A DNA stretch of 48,955 bases from Bacteroidota bacterium (GTDB lineage Bacteria; Bacteroidota; Bacteroidia; Chitinophagales; Chitinophagaceae): NCBI GenBank assembly GCA_029561255.1, contig JAKQJH010000379.1, forward strand, positions 1 to 48,955. The letters are read 5' to 3'. Below, piece by piece: positions 42,411 through 48,955 of the stretch. Under the pieces are notes generated by a model, which saw nothing but the letters and a program-made list of their open reading frames with translations, did not search any database and had not been told where the DNA came from. The translations under genes were made by a program, and so were the position numbers. Position 1 is the stretch's first letter; every line of letters begins with the position of its first letter.

Positions 42411-42418
42411 CAAATTTA
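42411..42418 (-). promoter_or_regulatory. Bacteroidota -7 promoter box of the paralogue pair
   Basis: On the minus strand TAAATTTG matches TAnnTTTG, 17 nt before the ATG at 42394. Confidence 0.55.
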
Positions 42419-42488
42419 CTGAAATCAAGATCGTTTGAAATGGCGATACCGGGCAATAGTTTGTTAATTTTAACAGGTTTTTAAAAAT

Positions 42489-43193
42489 ATGCATTCTCTT
42501 CGATTCCTTTACTATACTGTTCTTCTCCAAAGTGGGCTATGCCTGCAGGCACAGGAAAAAGATCCCGGAATCCGGCTGGCCCTTCAGTTGGATTCAATTG
42601 CCAGTTCCGCCGCACCCTCCAGTCATTTTGCTAAACTTTATACCGAAACCGTACTGATTTCCCTTCAGCATTATCAAAGGGCTGATGCCCGGGAGAAAGA
42701 ATTTATTCAACGGTTTGAGCAGACTTTTGCCGGCTATTTTTTCCGGGCGGCGGCTAGCAGGGGGCGGGGACACGGATCGGAAGCCTGGCAGGTGTATTTC
42801 GGCGACAGTACATTGACCCCTTTACAATACCAGTTACTTGGTATTAATGCCCATATCAATGCAGATCTGTCCGAAACCCTGACCGGGGTATTTACGGTGA
42901 AAGAACTACAGTCGAATAAGAAAACATTTATCCGGTTTCAGGAAGGGCTCAGGAACCAGTTTAAGCAGTTTTATGTGGAGAACGTACAAGCGACACGTCT
43001 TACCCGGCTTTTGGATAAACTGACTTTAGGCTTAGCCCGGTCCTATGGATCGATTATGATGTCCCGGTGGCGAAAACGCCAATTCCGGCTGGCAATCTGG
43101 CAATCCACCCATCCTGAAAAAGAAGCCCGGTTGAAAAGAAAAACCACCCGCTGCAAAGAAAGGATTGACCGCCTGATTCTGCGTCATCTTTAG
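42489..43193 (+). CDS. DUF5995 family protein
   Basis: 234 residues. The N-terminal stretch (MHSLRFLYYTVLLQSGLCLQAQ) is a signal peptide. The helical body contains the family hallmark QYQLLGINAHINADLSETL (about residues 115-133), then ending in a very basic stretch (EARLKRKTTRCKERIDRL). DUF5995 is widespread in Bacteroidota and Actinobacteria with unknown function; the conserved H-x-N-x-D suggests a metal site, but this is not shown. It is divergent from the paralogue pair and is followed after 45 nt by thrS, which has its own promoter box. Confidence 0.8.
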   Translation: MHSLRFLYYTVLLQSGLCLQAQEKDPGIRLALQLDSIASSAAPSSHFAKLYTETVLISLQHYQRADAREKEFIQRFEQTFAGYFFRAAASRGRGHGSEAWQVYFGDSTLTPLQYQLLGINAHINADLSETLTGVFTVKELQSNKKTFIRFQEGLRNQFKQFYVENVQATRLTRLLDKLTLGLARSYGSIMMSRWRKRQFRLAIWQSTHPEKEARLKRKTTRCKERIDRLILRHL

Positions 43194-43204
43194 GCATTAT
43201 TCGT

Positions 43205-43212
43205 TACCTTTG
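43205..43212 (+). promoter_or_regulatory. Bacteroidota -7 promoter box of thrS
   Basis: TACCTTTGCT, 27 nt before the thrS ATG at 43239. Confidence 0.7.
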
Positions 43213-43238
43213 CTCTCCGATAAAAACAAGTAAAACAG

Positions 43239-45179
43239 ATGATTAATATTACCCTGCCGGATGGTGCAGTCAGGCAATACGAAGCCGGTGTTTCCGCACT
43301 GGATGTTGCCAAATCCATTTCCGAAGGTCTGGCCAGAAAAGTGCTGGCCGCCAGTGTGAACGGACAGGTATGGGATGCCACCCGTCCGATCCTTGAAGAT
43401 GCCAGCCTGAAATTACTGACCTGGAATGATACGGATGGACAGATGACCTTCTGGCATTCTTCTGCTCACCTGATGGCTGAAGCGGTGGAACATCTTTTCC
43501 CCGGGGTGAAATTCTGGGTAGGACCCGCTCTCGAAAGTCCCAAAGGCTTCTATTATGATATGGACCTTGGCGATCGCAAAATGACCGAAGAAGACCTGGC
43601 CGCGCTGGAAAAGAAAATGAATGAACTGGCCAAACAGGGCAATCTCTATTTGCGTAAAGAAATGCCTAAGGAAGAGGCGGTACAATATTTCACCAATAAA
43701 GGTGATGAATATAAACTGGACCTGCTCAGTAACCTGACCGATGGGGAAATCACTTTTTATACCCAGGGCGGTTTCACAGATCTCTGCCGTGGCCCGCATA
43801 TTCCCAACACTGGTTTTATCAAAGCCATCAAACTGATGAGCATAGCCGGGGCGTACTGGAAAGGCGATGAAAAAAATAAACAGCTGACCCGTGTGTATGG
43901 GGTGACGTTCCCTTCCCAAAAGGAAATGGATGAATACCTGGCCATGCTGGAAGAAGCCAAAAAAAGGGATCACCGTAAACTTGGTAAAGAGCTGGGCATT
44001 TTTACCATGGATGATGATGTGGGACCAGGACTTCCTTTATGGATGCCCAATGGTACCGTGATCATTGAGGAACTGGAAAAACTGGCTAAGGAAACAGAAA
44101 CCGCCGCCGGTTATAAAAGAGTGGTGACTCCGCATATCGCCAAGGAAAGTCTGTATCTGACCAGTGGTCACCTGCCGTATTATGCCGACAGTATGTTCCC
44201 GGCCATGGATATGGATGGAGAGAAGTATTACCTGAAGGCGATGAATTGCCCGCATCACCACAAAATTTTTGATGCAGAGCCCAAGAGCTATAAAGATCTT
44301 CCGTTGCGACTGGCCGAATACGGTACCTGTTACCGGTACGAACAAAGCGGTGAACTATTCGGACTCATGAGGGTACGCTGCCTGCATATGAACGATGCGC
44401 ATATTTATTGCACTAAAGAACAGTTTGCCCAGGAGTTCAGGTCAGTAAATGAAATGTACCTGAAGTATTTCAAAATCTTCGGAATTGAAAAATATGTCAT
44501 GCGCTTATCGCTGCATGATCCGGCCAAACTGGGACAGAAATATATTGATGAGCCGGAACTCTGGCTGGAAACGGAAGAACTGGTAAGGAAAGTGCTGATT
44601 GAAACGAATGTGCCGTTTGTGGAAGTAAAAGGAGAAGGCGCATTTTACGGACCCAAGATCGATGTGCAGATATGGAGTGCCATAGGCCGGGAGTTTACCC
44701 TGGCTACCAACCAGGTGGATTTTGCCCAGGGCCGTCGTTTCAAACTGAGTTTTACCAACCAGCAGAATCAGCCCGAAGTACCCCTGATTATTCACCGTGC
44801 ACCACTGGGAACCCACGAACGGTTTATCGGCTTTCTGCTGGAACATTATGCCGGCAAATTCCCCATGTGGCTGGCTCCGGTTCAGGTCAAAGTGCTGCCG
44901 ATCAGTGATAAGTTCATCGACTATGCCAAATCGGTTGCCGATCAACTGAAAAAAGCTACTATTCGTGCGGAAGTAGATGACCGGAATGAAAAAATCGGCA
45001 AAAAAATCCGTGATACCGAGTTGATGCGGGTTCCGTATATGCTGGTGGTTGGTGAAAAGGAAATGAATGAAGGTATGGTGGCCATACGCCGGCAGGGCAA
45101 GGGTGATCTCGGTGTAAAAACCGTAGCGGAGTTCCTGGCCGGGGCTGTTGAAGAAATTAAAGAACGTAAAAGCGAATAA
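43239..45179 (+). CDS. thrS: Threonyl-tRNA synthetase
   Basis: 646 residues with full domain order: an N-terminal TGS domain (INITLPDGAVRQYEAGVSALDVAKSI), an editing domain with HSSAHLMAEAVEHLFPG near residue 76, a class II catalytic core, and an anticodon-binding domain starting near residue 545 (APVQVKVLPIS). The zinc ligands of the active site are in NCPHHHKIF (Cys), NDAHIYCT (His) and HRAPLGTHERFIG (His). It charges tRNA-Thr. The gene has its own -7 box. The next gene is infC, as is common in bacteria, but 95 nt lie between them and no terminator is visible, so they are probably co-transcribed. Confidence 0.98.
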   Translation: MINITLPDGAVRQYEAGVSALDVAKSISEGLARKVLAASVNGQVWDATRPILEDASLKLLTWNDTDGQMTFWHSSAHLMAEAVEHLFPGVKFWVGPALESPKGFYYDMDLGDRKMTEEDLAALEKKMNELAKQGNLYLRKEMPKEEAVQYFTNKGDEYKLDLLSNLTDGEITFYTQGGFTDLCRGPHIPNTGFIKAIKLMSIAGAYWKGDEKNKQLTRVYGVTFPSQKEMDEYLAMLEEAKKRDHRKLGKELGIFTMDDDVGPGLPLWMPNGTVIIEELEKLAKETETAAGYKRVVTPHIAKESLYLTSGHLPYYADSMFPAMDMDGEKYYLKAMNCPHHHKIFDAEPKSYKDLPLRLAEYGTCYRYEQSGELFGLMRVRCLHMNDAHIYCTKEQFAQEFRSVNEMYLKYFKIFGIEKYVMRLSLHDPAKLGQKYIDEPELWLETEELVRKVLIETNVPFVEVKGEGAFYGPKIDVQIWSAIGREFTLATNQVDFAQGRRFKLSFTNQQNQPEVPLIIHRAPLGTHERFIGFLLEHYAGKFPMWLAPVQVKVLPISDKFIDYAKSVADQLKKATIRAEVDDRNEKIGKKIRDTELMRVPYMLVVGEKEMNEGMVAIRRQGKGDLGVKTVAEFLAGAVEEIKERKSE

Positions 45180-45274
45180 ACCGTATTTTAGCGTTCCGGA
45201 TCCTGACCGGAATACCAGTTAACCAGAAAAACATGCTCATCTGCAGGGGAGGGAGCTTCACTTAAAGTATCTAA

Positions 45275-45910
45275 ATGGCAGTACCACAAAAACCCGGAGG
45301 CGGGTTCAACAGACCACCCGGAGGCGGATTTTCAAAGCCCGGTGGTGGCGGATTTAACAAAGGCGGTTTCAGGGGACGGTTTGTTCCCCGTAAAGAGGCA
45401 GAACACCGCATCAATCATTTTATCCGTGTTCCCCAGGTTCGACTGGTGGGCGAAAATGTGGAAGTAGGCATCTACAGCACACAGGAAGCATTAAAGATGG
45501 CGCAGGACCAGCAACTGGACCTGGTGGAAATTTCTCCCACCGTAGATCCGCCGGTCTGCAAAATTATTGACTATAATAAATTCCTTTACGACAAGAAGAA
45601 GAAGGAAAAAGAGATGAAAGCTAAAAGCAAAGTCTCCGAAGTAAAGGAAATCCGTTTCACCCCCAATACGGATGACCATGACTTTGATTTTAAAGCAAAG
45701 CATGCGATCGAATTCCTGAAGGATGGCAATAAAGTGAAAGCCTACGTACAGTTCAAAGGAAGGGCCATCCAGTTCCAGGACCGCGGTCAGCTTTTACTGC
45801 TGAAATTTGCAGAACGCCTGGCTGAAATCGGTGTACTGGAAAACATGCCGAAAATGGAAGGAAGACGAATGCTGGCTATGTTTGCCCCCAAAGGCAAAAA
45901 GAAGGCGTAA
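45275..45910 (+). CDS. infC: Translation initiation factor IF-3 with PGGGF-repeat N-terminus
   Basis: 211 residues. IF-3 proper starts at about residue 41: RINHFIRVPQVRLVGENVEVGIY, the linker helix (YDKKKKEKEMKAKSK), then EIRFTPNTDDHDFDFKAKHAIEFLKDGNKVKAYVQFKGR and MEGRRMLAMFAP. IF-3 blocks premature joining of ribosomal subunits and checks the start codon. In front is a Gly/Pro/Arg-rich disordered extension (residues 1-38) with repeated PGGGF-type units, which relatives usually lack or carry in shorter form. ATG at 45275 is the only good start; IF-3 genes elsewhere often use a rare start codon, here not needed. A perfect terminator follows. Confidence 0.97.
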   Translation: MAVPQKPGGGFNRPPGGGFSKPGGGGFNKGGFRGRFVPRKEAEHRINHFIRVPQVRLVGENVEVGIYSTQEALKMAQDQQLDLVEISPTVDPPVCKIIDYNKFLYDKKKKEKEMKAKSKVSEVKEIRFTPNTDDHDFDFKAKHAIEFLKDGNKVKAYVQFKGRAIQFQDRGQLLLLKFAERLAEIGVLENMPKMEGRRMLAMFAPKGKKKA

Positions 45911-45930
45911 CCTTTTTACAAAAATACCTG

Positions 45931-45960
45931 ACCCGTCTTGTCAACAAGACGGGTTTTTTA
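45931..45960 (+). terminator. Rho-independent terminator after infC
   Basis: Perfect 11-bp arms ACCCGTCTTGT/ACAAGACGGGT followed by a run of six or more T. It separates infC from the gene that sits before rpmI. Confidence 0.92.
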
Positions 45961-46059
45961 TTTGTAATGAGCAAGGTTACTTCCTAAATAACCGTCTGAT
46001 AATTCGTCACAGAAATTCCTTAATAAAAGCGCTCTTTCTGTATATTGAGCCACTTTAAA

Positions 46060-48615
46060 ATGATCCTTATGCAATTTTTGAAAAAACAAGGTTTTATTCT
46101 TTTGCTACTGGCCGGCTGTTCCCTGACTGTAACAGCCCAGAATAATGGGGCGCCTCCCCGTGCGGATACGACAAAAAAACCGTTCAATGGCCCAGGCGGC
46201 GGTCCTTCTACCGGTCCCAAAGCGTACAAAGAGGTGATTACATCAAAAGCCGTTTCCGATGCGGGAATGTTCACCATTCACAAAGTGGAGGATAAATATT
46301 TTTTTGAAATCCCTGATTCCATGCTCAACCGGGATATCCTGGTAGTAAACCGACTGAGTAAGGCCGGCGCCAGCATGCGGGTAGGCGGATTTGCCGGATT
46401 TGCCGGAGATGATATCAGCCGGAATGTGATTCAGTTTCAGGTTGGTCCGAAAAATAAAATTTTCCTGCGTACTATTTCCTTTGCTGAGTATACAAAAGAT
46501 ACCACGTCCTCCATGTATAGTGCGGTTTCCCGTTCAAATGTTCAGGCCATTGCTGCCTCCTTTGATATTAAAGCAATGGGGCGCGATTCCAACGGGGTGG
46601 TGATCGATATGACGGATTATATCAGCGGAGACAATGATATCCTGTTTTTCAGCAGTGGAACCAAATCCACTTACCGGATCGGTTCATTCCAGCCGGATAA
46701 ATCATATATAGAGAGCCTGCGTTCCTTCCCGATTAATATTGAAATCAAAACCGTTAAAACCTATAGCCGTATGCCGGCTCCAAGCGCTGGTGGATTTGGC
46801 GGCTCACAGGCAGCACCGGGTGGTAATCTGACGGCAGAGATCAACAGTTCCCTTGTATTGCTCCCGAAAGTCCCGATGCAGCCCCGCTATTATGACAAAA
46901 GGGTTGGCTATTTCACTACCGGATATACCGATTACGACGCCAATCCGCAGGGTGTGGAAAGTATATCGATGGTAAAACGGTGGAGACTGGAACCCAAACC
47001 CGGAGACCTGGAGAAGTATAAAAGAGGTGAGCTGGTTGAGCCACAGAAACCGATCATTTTTTACATTGACCCGGCCACACCAAAAAAATGGATTCCTTAC
47101 CTGATACAGGGTGTGAATGACTGGCAGGCCGCATTTGAAAAAGCGGGTTTCAAAAATGCGATCATGGGCAAAATGGCCCCAACCTATGCAGAAGACAGTA
47201 CCTGGAGCCTCGATGATGCCCGCAATTCTGCCATTGTTTACAAACCTTCCAATGTAGCCAATGCCAGCGGACCCAGTATTGCAGATCCCCGCAGTGGCGA
47301 GATCATGGAAAGTCATATCAACTGGTATCATAATATCATGTCACTACTGCGTGACTGGTACTTTATCCAGTGTGCACCTTCTGACCTGGAAGCCCGTAAA
47401 ATGGTGTTTGATGATGAACTGATGGGCCAGCTGATCCGTTTCGTTTCTTCACATGAAGTAGGACATACGCTCGGTCTCCGTCATAATTTCGGATCCAGTT
47501 CCACGGTTCCGGTTGAGAAACTCCGGGATAAAGCATGGGTGGAAGCCAACGGACATACACCGTCGATTATGGATTATGCCCGATTCAATTATGTGGCTCA
47601 GCCGGAAGATAAGATCGGCCGGAGCGGACTCTTTCCCCGGATCGGAGACTATGATCATTGGGCTATTGAATGGGGCTACCGGTTGTTTCCTGAATATAAA
47701 ACGGCAGACGCTGAAAAAGGAAAACTGAATACCTGGATCATGGACAAACTGAAAAATCCCCGTCTCTGGTGGGGTGATGGAGAAGCGAACCAGGAAGATT
47801 CCCGGAACCAGACTGAAGATCTGGGCGACGATGCCATGAAAGCTGGCATGTTTGGAATTAAAAACCTGCAACGTATTGTACCCAACCTGCTGCAATGGAC
47901 CAGAGAAGAGAATAAAGACTATGCCGGTCTGCAAAATATGTATGAGCAGGTGACAGGACAGTTCCAGCGGTATATGGTGCATATTGCCCGTAATGTTGGC
48001 GGTCAGATGCTGACTCCGAAAATGGTAGAACAAAGCGGTCCGGTTTATGAAATGAATACCGAATCAAAACAACGGGAAGCCGTGGATTTTCTCAATAAGA
48101 ACATTTTTGCCACCCCCACCTGGTTGCTCAATAACGAAATTTTCAACCGTACAGGAATTACCGGAACAAGCGTAGTAGGCCAGGTACAGGATGCAGTGAT
48201 CAGCCGCCTGCTGAATGCCCGGATTTTAGGCAAACTGACTGATGCGGAAGCCCTACTGGGTAACTCAACCTATCAGGTAACTGAATTGCTGGCCGACCTG
48301 AAAAAAGGAATTTTCACTGAACTGACATCGGCAAAGCCGGTTGATATTTACCGCCGGAATCTTCAGAAATCATTTGTATCCTCTTTGATCAACCTGCTTG
48401 CACCAGTTACCACGACGATGTTGTCCACAGGTAACATCGTCAGCAGTGGCGGACTCAATGACAAAGCCGATGCAAAGAGCATTATCCGGGCTTACCTGAC
48501 CGGCTTACGGGCCGAAATCGCAGGTAGTGCTGCCAGAAGTACTGATAACATGACTAAATACCATTTGCAGGATCTGGCTGAAAGAATCAATAAAACGTTG
48601 AATCCCAACAAGTAA
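46060..48615 (+). CDS. Zinc-dependent metalloprotease of the DUF5117 type, secreted
   Basis: 851 residues from ATG 46060 (ATG 46069 is an equally plausible start). The N-terminus is a signal sequence (MQFLKKQGFILLLLAGCSLTVTAQ), in which LAGC also fits a lipobox, so it may be lipid-anchored. The catalytic motif HEVGHTLGLRH is at residues 465-475, the metzincin form HExxHxxGxxH. Large N-terminal beta domains contain the EIPDSMLNRDILVVNRLSK block typical of DUF5117, and a DUF4953-like region surrounds the catalytic site. The target is unknown; extracellular protein or peptide degradation is likely. It lies between infC and rpmI, an unusual position, with a terminator on each side. Confidence 0.9.
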   Translation: MILMQFLKKQGFILLLLAGCSLTVTAQNNGAPPRADTTKKPFNGPGGGPSTGPKAYKEVITSKAVSDAGMFTIHKVEDKYFFEIPDSMLNRDILVVNRLSKAGASMRVGGFAGFAGDDISRNVIQFQVGPKNKIFLRTISFAEYTKDTTSSMYSAVSRSNVQAIAASFDIKAMGRDSNGVVIDMTDYISGDNDILFFSSGTKSTYRIGSFQPDKSYIESLRSFPINIEIKTVKTYSRMPAPSAGGFGGSQAAPGGNLTAEINSSLVLLPKVPMQPRYYDKRVGYFTTGYTDYDANPQGVESISMVKRWRLEPKPGDLEKYKRGELVEPQKPIIFYIDPATPKKWIPYLIQGVNDWQAAFEKAGFKNAIMGKMAPTYAEDSTWSLDDARNSAIVYKPSNVANASGPSIADPRSGEIMESHINWYHNIMSLLRDWYFIQCAPSDLEARKMVFDDELMGQLIRFVSSHEVGHTLGLRHNFGSSSTVPVEKLRDKAWVEANGHTPSIMDYARFNYVAQPEDKIGRSGLFPRIGDYDHWAIEWGYRLFPEYKTADAEKGKLNTWIMDKLKNPRLWWGDGEANQEDSRNQTEDLGDDAMKAGMFGIKNLQRIVPNLLQWTREENKDYAGLQNMYEQVTGQFQRYMVHIARNVGGQMLTPKMVEQSGPVYEMNTESKQREAVDFLNKNIFATPTWLLNNEIFNRTGITGTSVVGQVQDAVISRLLNARILGKLTDAEALLGNSTYQVTELLADLKKGIFTELTSAKPVDIYRRNLQKSFVSSLINLLAPVTTTMLSTGNIVSSGGLNDKADAKSIIRAYLTGLRAEIAGSAARSTDNMTKYHLQDLAERINKTLNPNK

Positions 48616-48636
48616 TAACTAATTTTGCATATTAAA

Positions 48637-48664
48637 ACGGGCCTCTTCGGAGGCCTGTTTTTAT
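48637..48664 (+). terminator. Rho-independent terminator after the metalloprotease gene
   Basis: Nine-base arms ACGGGCCTC/GAGGCCTGT (one wobble pair) around a TTCG tetraloop, followed by five T. Confidence 0.9.
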
Positions 48665-48699
48665 TTTACTGCCTTCTTGGCTGTTTCCCTGATTCCCAG

Positions 48700-48707
48700 T
48701 ATCTTTG
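48700..48707 (+). promoter_or_regulatory. Bacteroidota -7 promoter box of rpmI
   Basis: TATCTTTGCA, a strong match, 124 nt before the rpmI ATG. It starts the ribosomal protein transcript anew after the metalloprotease terminator. Confidence 0.75.
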
Positions 48708-48711
48708 CAAC

Positions 48712-48831
48712 CCGTTGAAAAACGGTAGTTCTCTTACAGTCTGCCAGGCAGACAACCATTGCCGAAGAGGTTCGAAAAAGGTCCCCCGGTGGGGAATGCC
48801 TCAAGGGTATAATTATTAAATACTGGGTAAC
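48712..48831 (+). promoter_or_regulatory. Structured leader of rpmI, candidate autoregulatory RNA
   Basis: About 120 nt between the -7 box and the rpmI ATG contain three small hairpins: CCGTT-GAAA-AACGG (48712-48725), GTCTGCC/GGCAGAC (48739-48753) and TCCCC/GGGGA with a CGGT loop (48782-48795). In other bacteria the rpmI-rplT leader is bound by protein L20, which represses its own operon. A similar role here is inference. Confidence 0.45.
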
Positions 48832-48955
48832 ATGCCTAAAGTAAAAACAAACTCCAGTGCCAAAAAACGTTTCAAAGTAACGGGCACCGGGAAGATCATG
48901 CATCAGAAAGCATTCAAGCGTCACATTCTGACGAAGAAATCAAAAAAACGTAAAC
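48832..48955 (+). CDS. rpmI: Ribosomal protein bL35 (partial, runs off the window)
   Basis: The first 41 codons are present: [20 protein letters not shown], then [21 protein letters not shown]. This is the conserved N-terminal two-thirds of L35 of the large subunit (PKxKTxSxAxKRFKxTGxGK and the KxHxLTKKSxKRK block). The gene continues beyond the window end; rplT (L20) is expected next but cannot be seen. Normally infC precedes rpmI directly; here a metalloprotease gene with its own terminator lies between. Confidence 0.95.
   Translation, partial: MPKVKTNSSAKKRFKVTGTGKIMHQKAFKRHILTKKSKKRK

Noticed and set aside
1-48955. tRNA, rRNA, insertion sequence, prophage or CRISPR elements.
   Set aside because: No tRNA cloverleaf, transposase, integrase or regularly spaced repeat was found on reading the spacers and genes.

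Overview
The window is about 49 kb of a Bacteroidota chromosome, most likely from the Chitinophagaceae or a close relative in Chitinophagales. Four things point there. Many genes have a TAnnTTTG -7 promoter box (for example TATCTTTG or TACCTTTG) a short way upstream, and Shine-Dalgarno sequences are nearly absent. There are many secreted proteins and SCKK-type lipoproteins. There is a TonB-dependent receptor with a carboxypeptidase-like N-terminal domain. Several families are typical of the phylum: an EF-G paralogue, a DUF5117 metalloprotease, DUF5995, and N-x-E-x-K CYTH proteins. Base composition looks uniform. I see no phage, insertion sequence, CRISPR array, tRNA or rRNA gene. No gap between genes exceeds 300 bases.

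Layout. 1-6 kb holds housekeeping genes: the end of pnp, prmA (with an internal in-frame deletion), plsY, an M48 lipoprotein protease, a DUF3052-like protein, a CYTH protein and dnaG. 6-10 kb holds a secreted Trp-rich protein, a coiled-coil protein and an EF-G paralogue whose catalytic histidine is replaced by tyrosine. 10-16 kb holds a four-domain beta/gamma-crystallin-like secreted protein, a GMC dehydrogenase with its small Tat-exported subunit, and a secreted type I pullulanase. 16-23 kb holds a DUF2891 protein, a Gly-rich RRM RNA-binding protein, a gamma-glutamyltransferase-like Ntn hydrolase, a thiolase and surface proteins.

23-33 kb holds the lower half of histidine degradation: hutI, a bifunctional formiminotransferase-cyclodeaminase, and a formimidoylglutamase. 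The hut genes are interrupted by a SpecificRecomb-family membrane protein and by a second GMC dehydrogenase set, here followed by a polytopic iron-sulfur membrane protein. Both GMC enzymes carry a C-x5-C-x3-C motif like the 3Fe-4S site of bacterial FAD-dependent glucose dehydrogenase. No cytochrome c subunit is encoded nearby, so the electron acceptor is an open question.

33-43 kb holds a TPR protein, an ABC-F ATPase, a DUF3347-like membrane protein paired with a TonB-dependent receptor, two tandem paralogous secreted proteins, and a DUF5995 protein. 43-49 kb holds thrS, infC and the start of rpmI. The usual infC-rpmI junction is split by a 2.6 kb metalloprotease gene, with terminators on both sides and a separate promoter and structured leader for rpmI.

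I do not see one obvious new multi-gene defence or mobile system. The best leads are the paired Fe-S GMC dehydrogenase modules (especially the set with the iron-sulfur membrane protein), the His-to-Tyr EF-G paralogue, the deleted prmA, and the split infC/rpmI locus. All assignments come from reading the sequence and remembered family features; no search was run.
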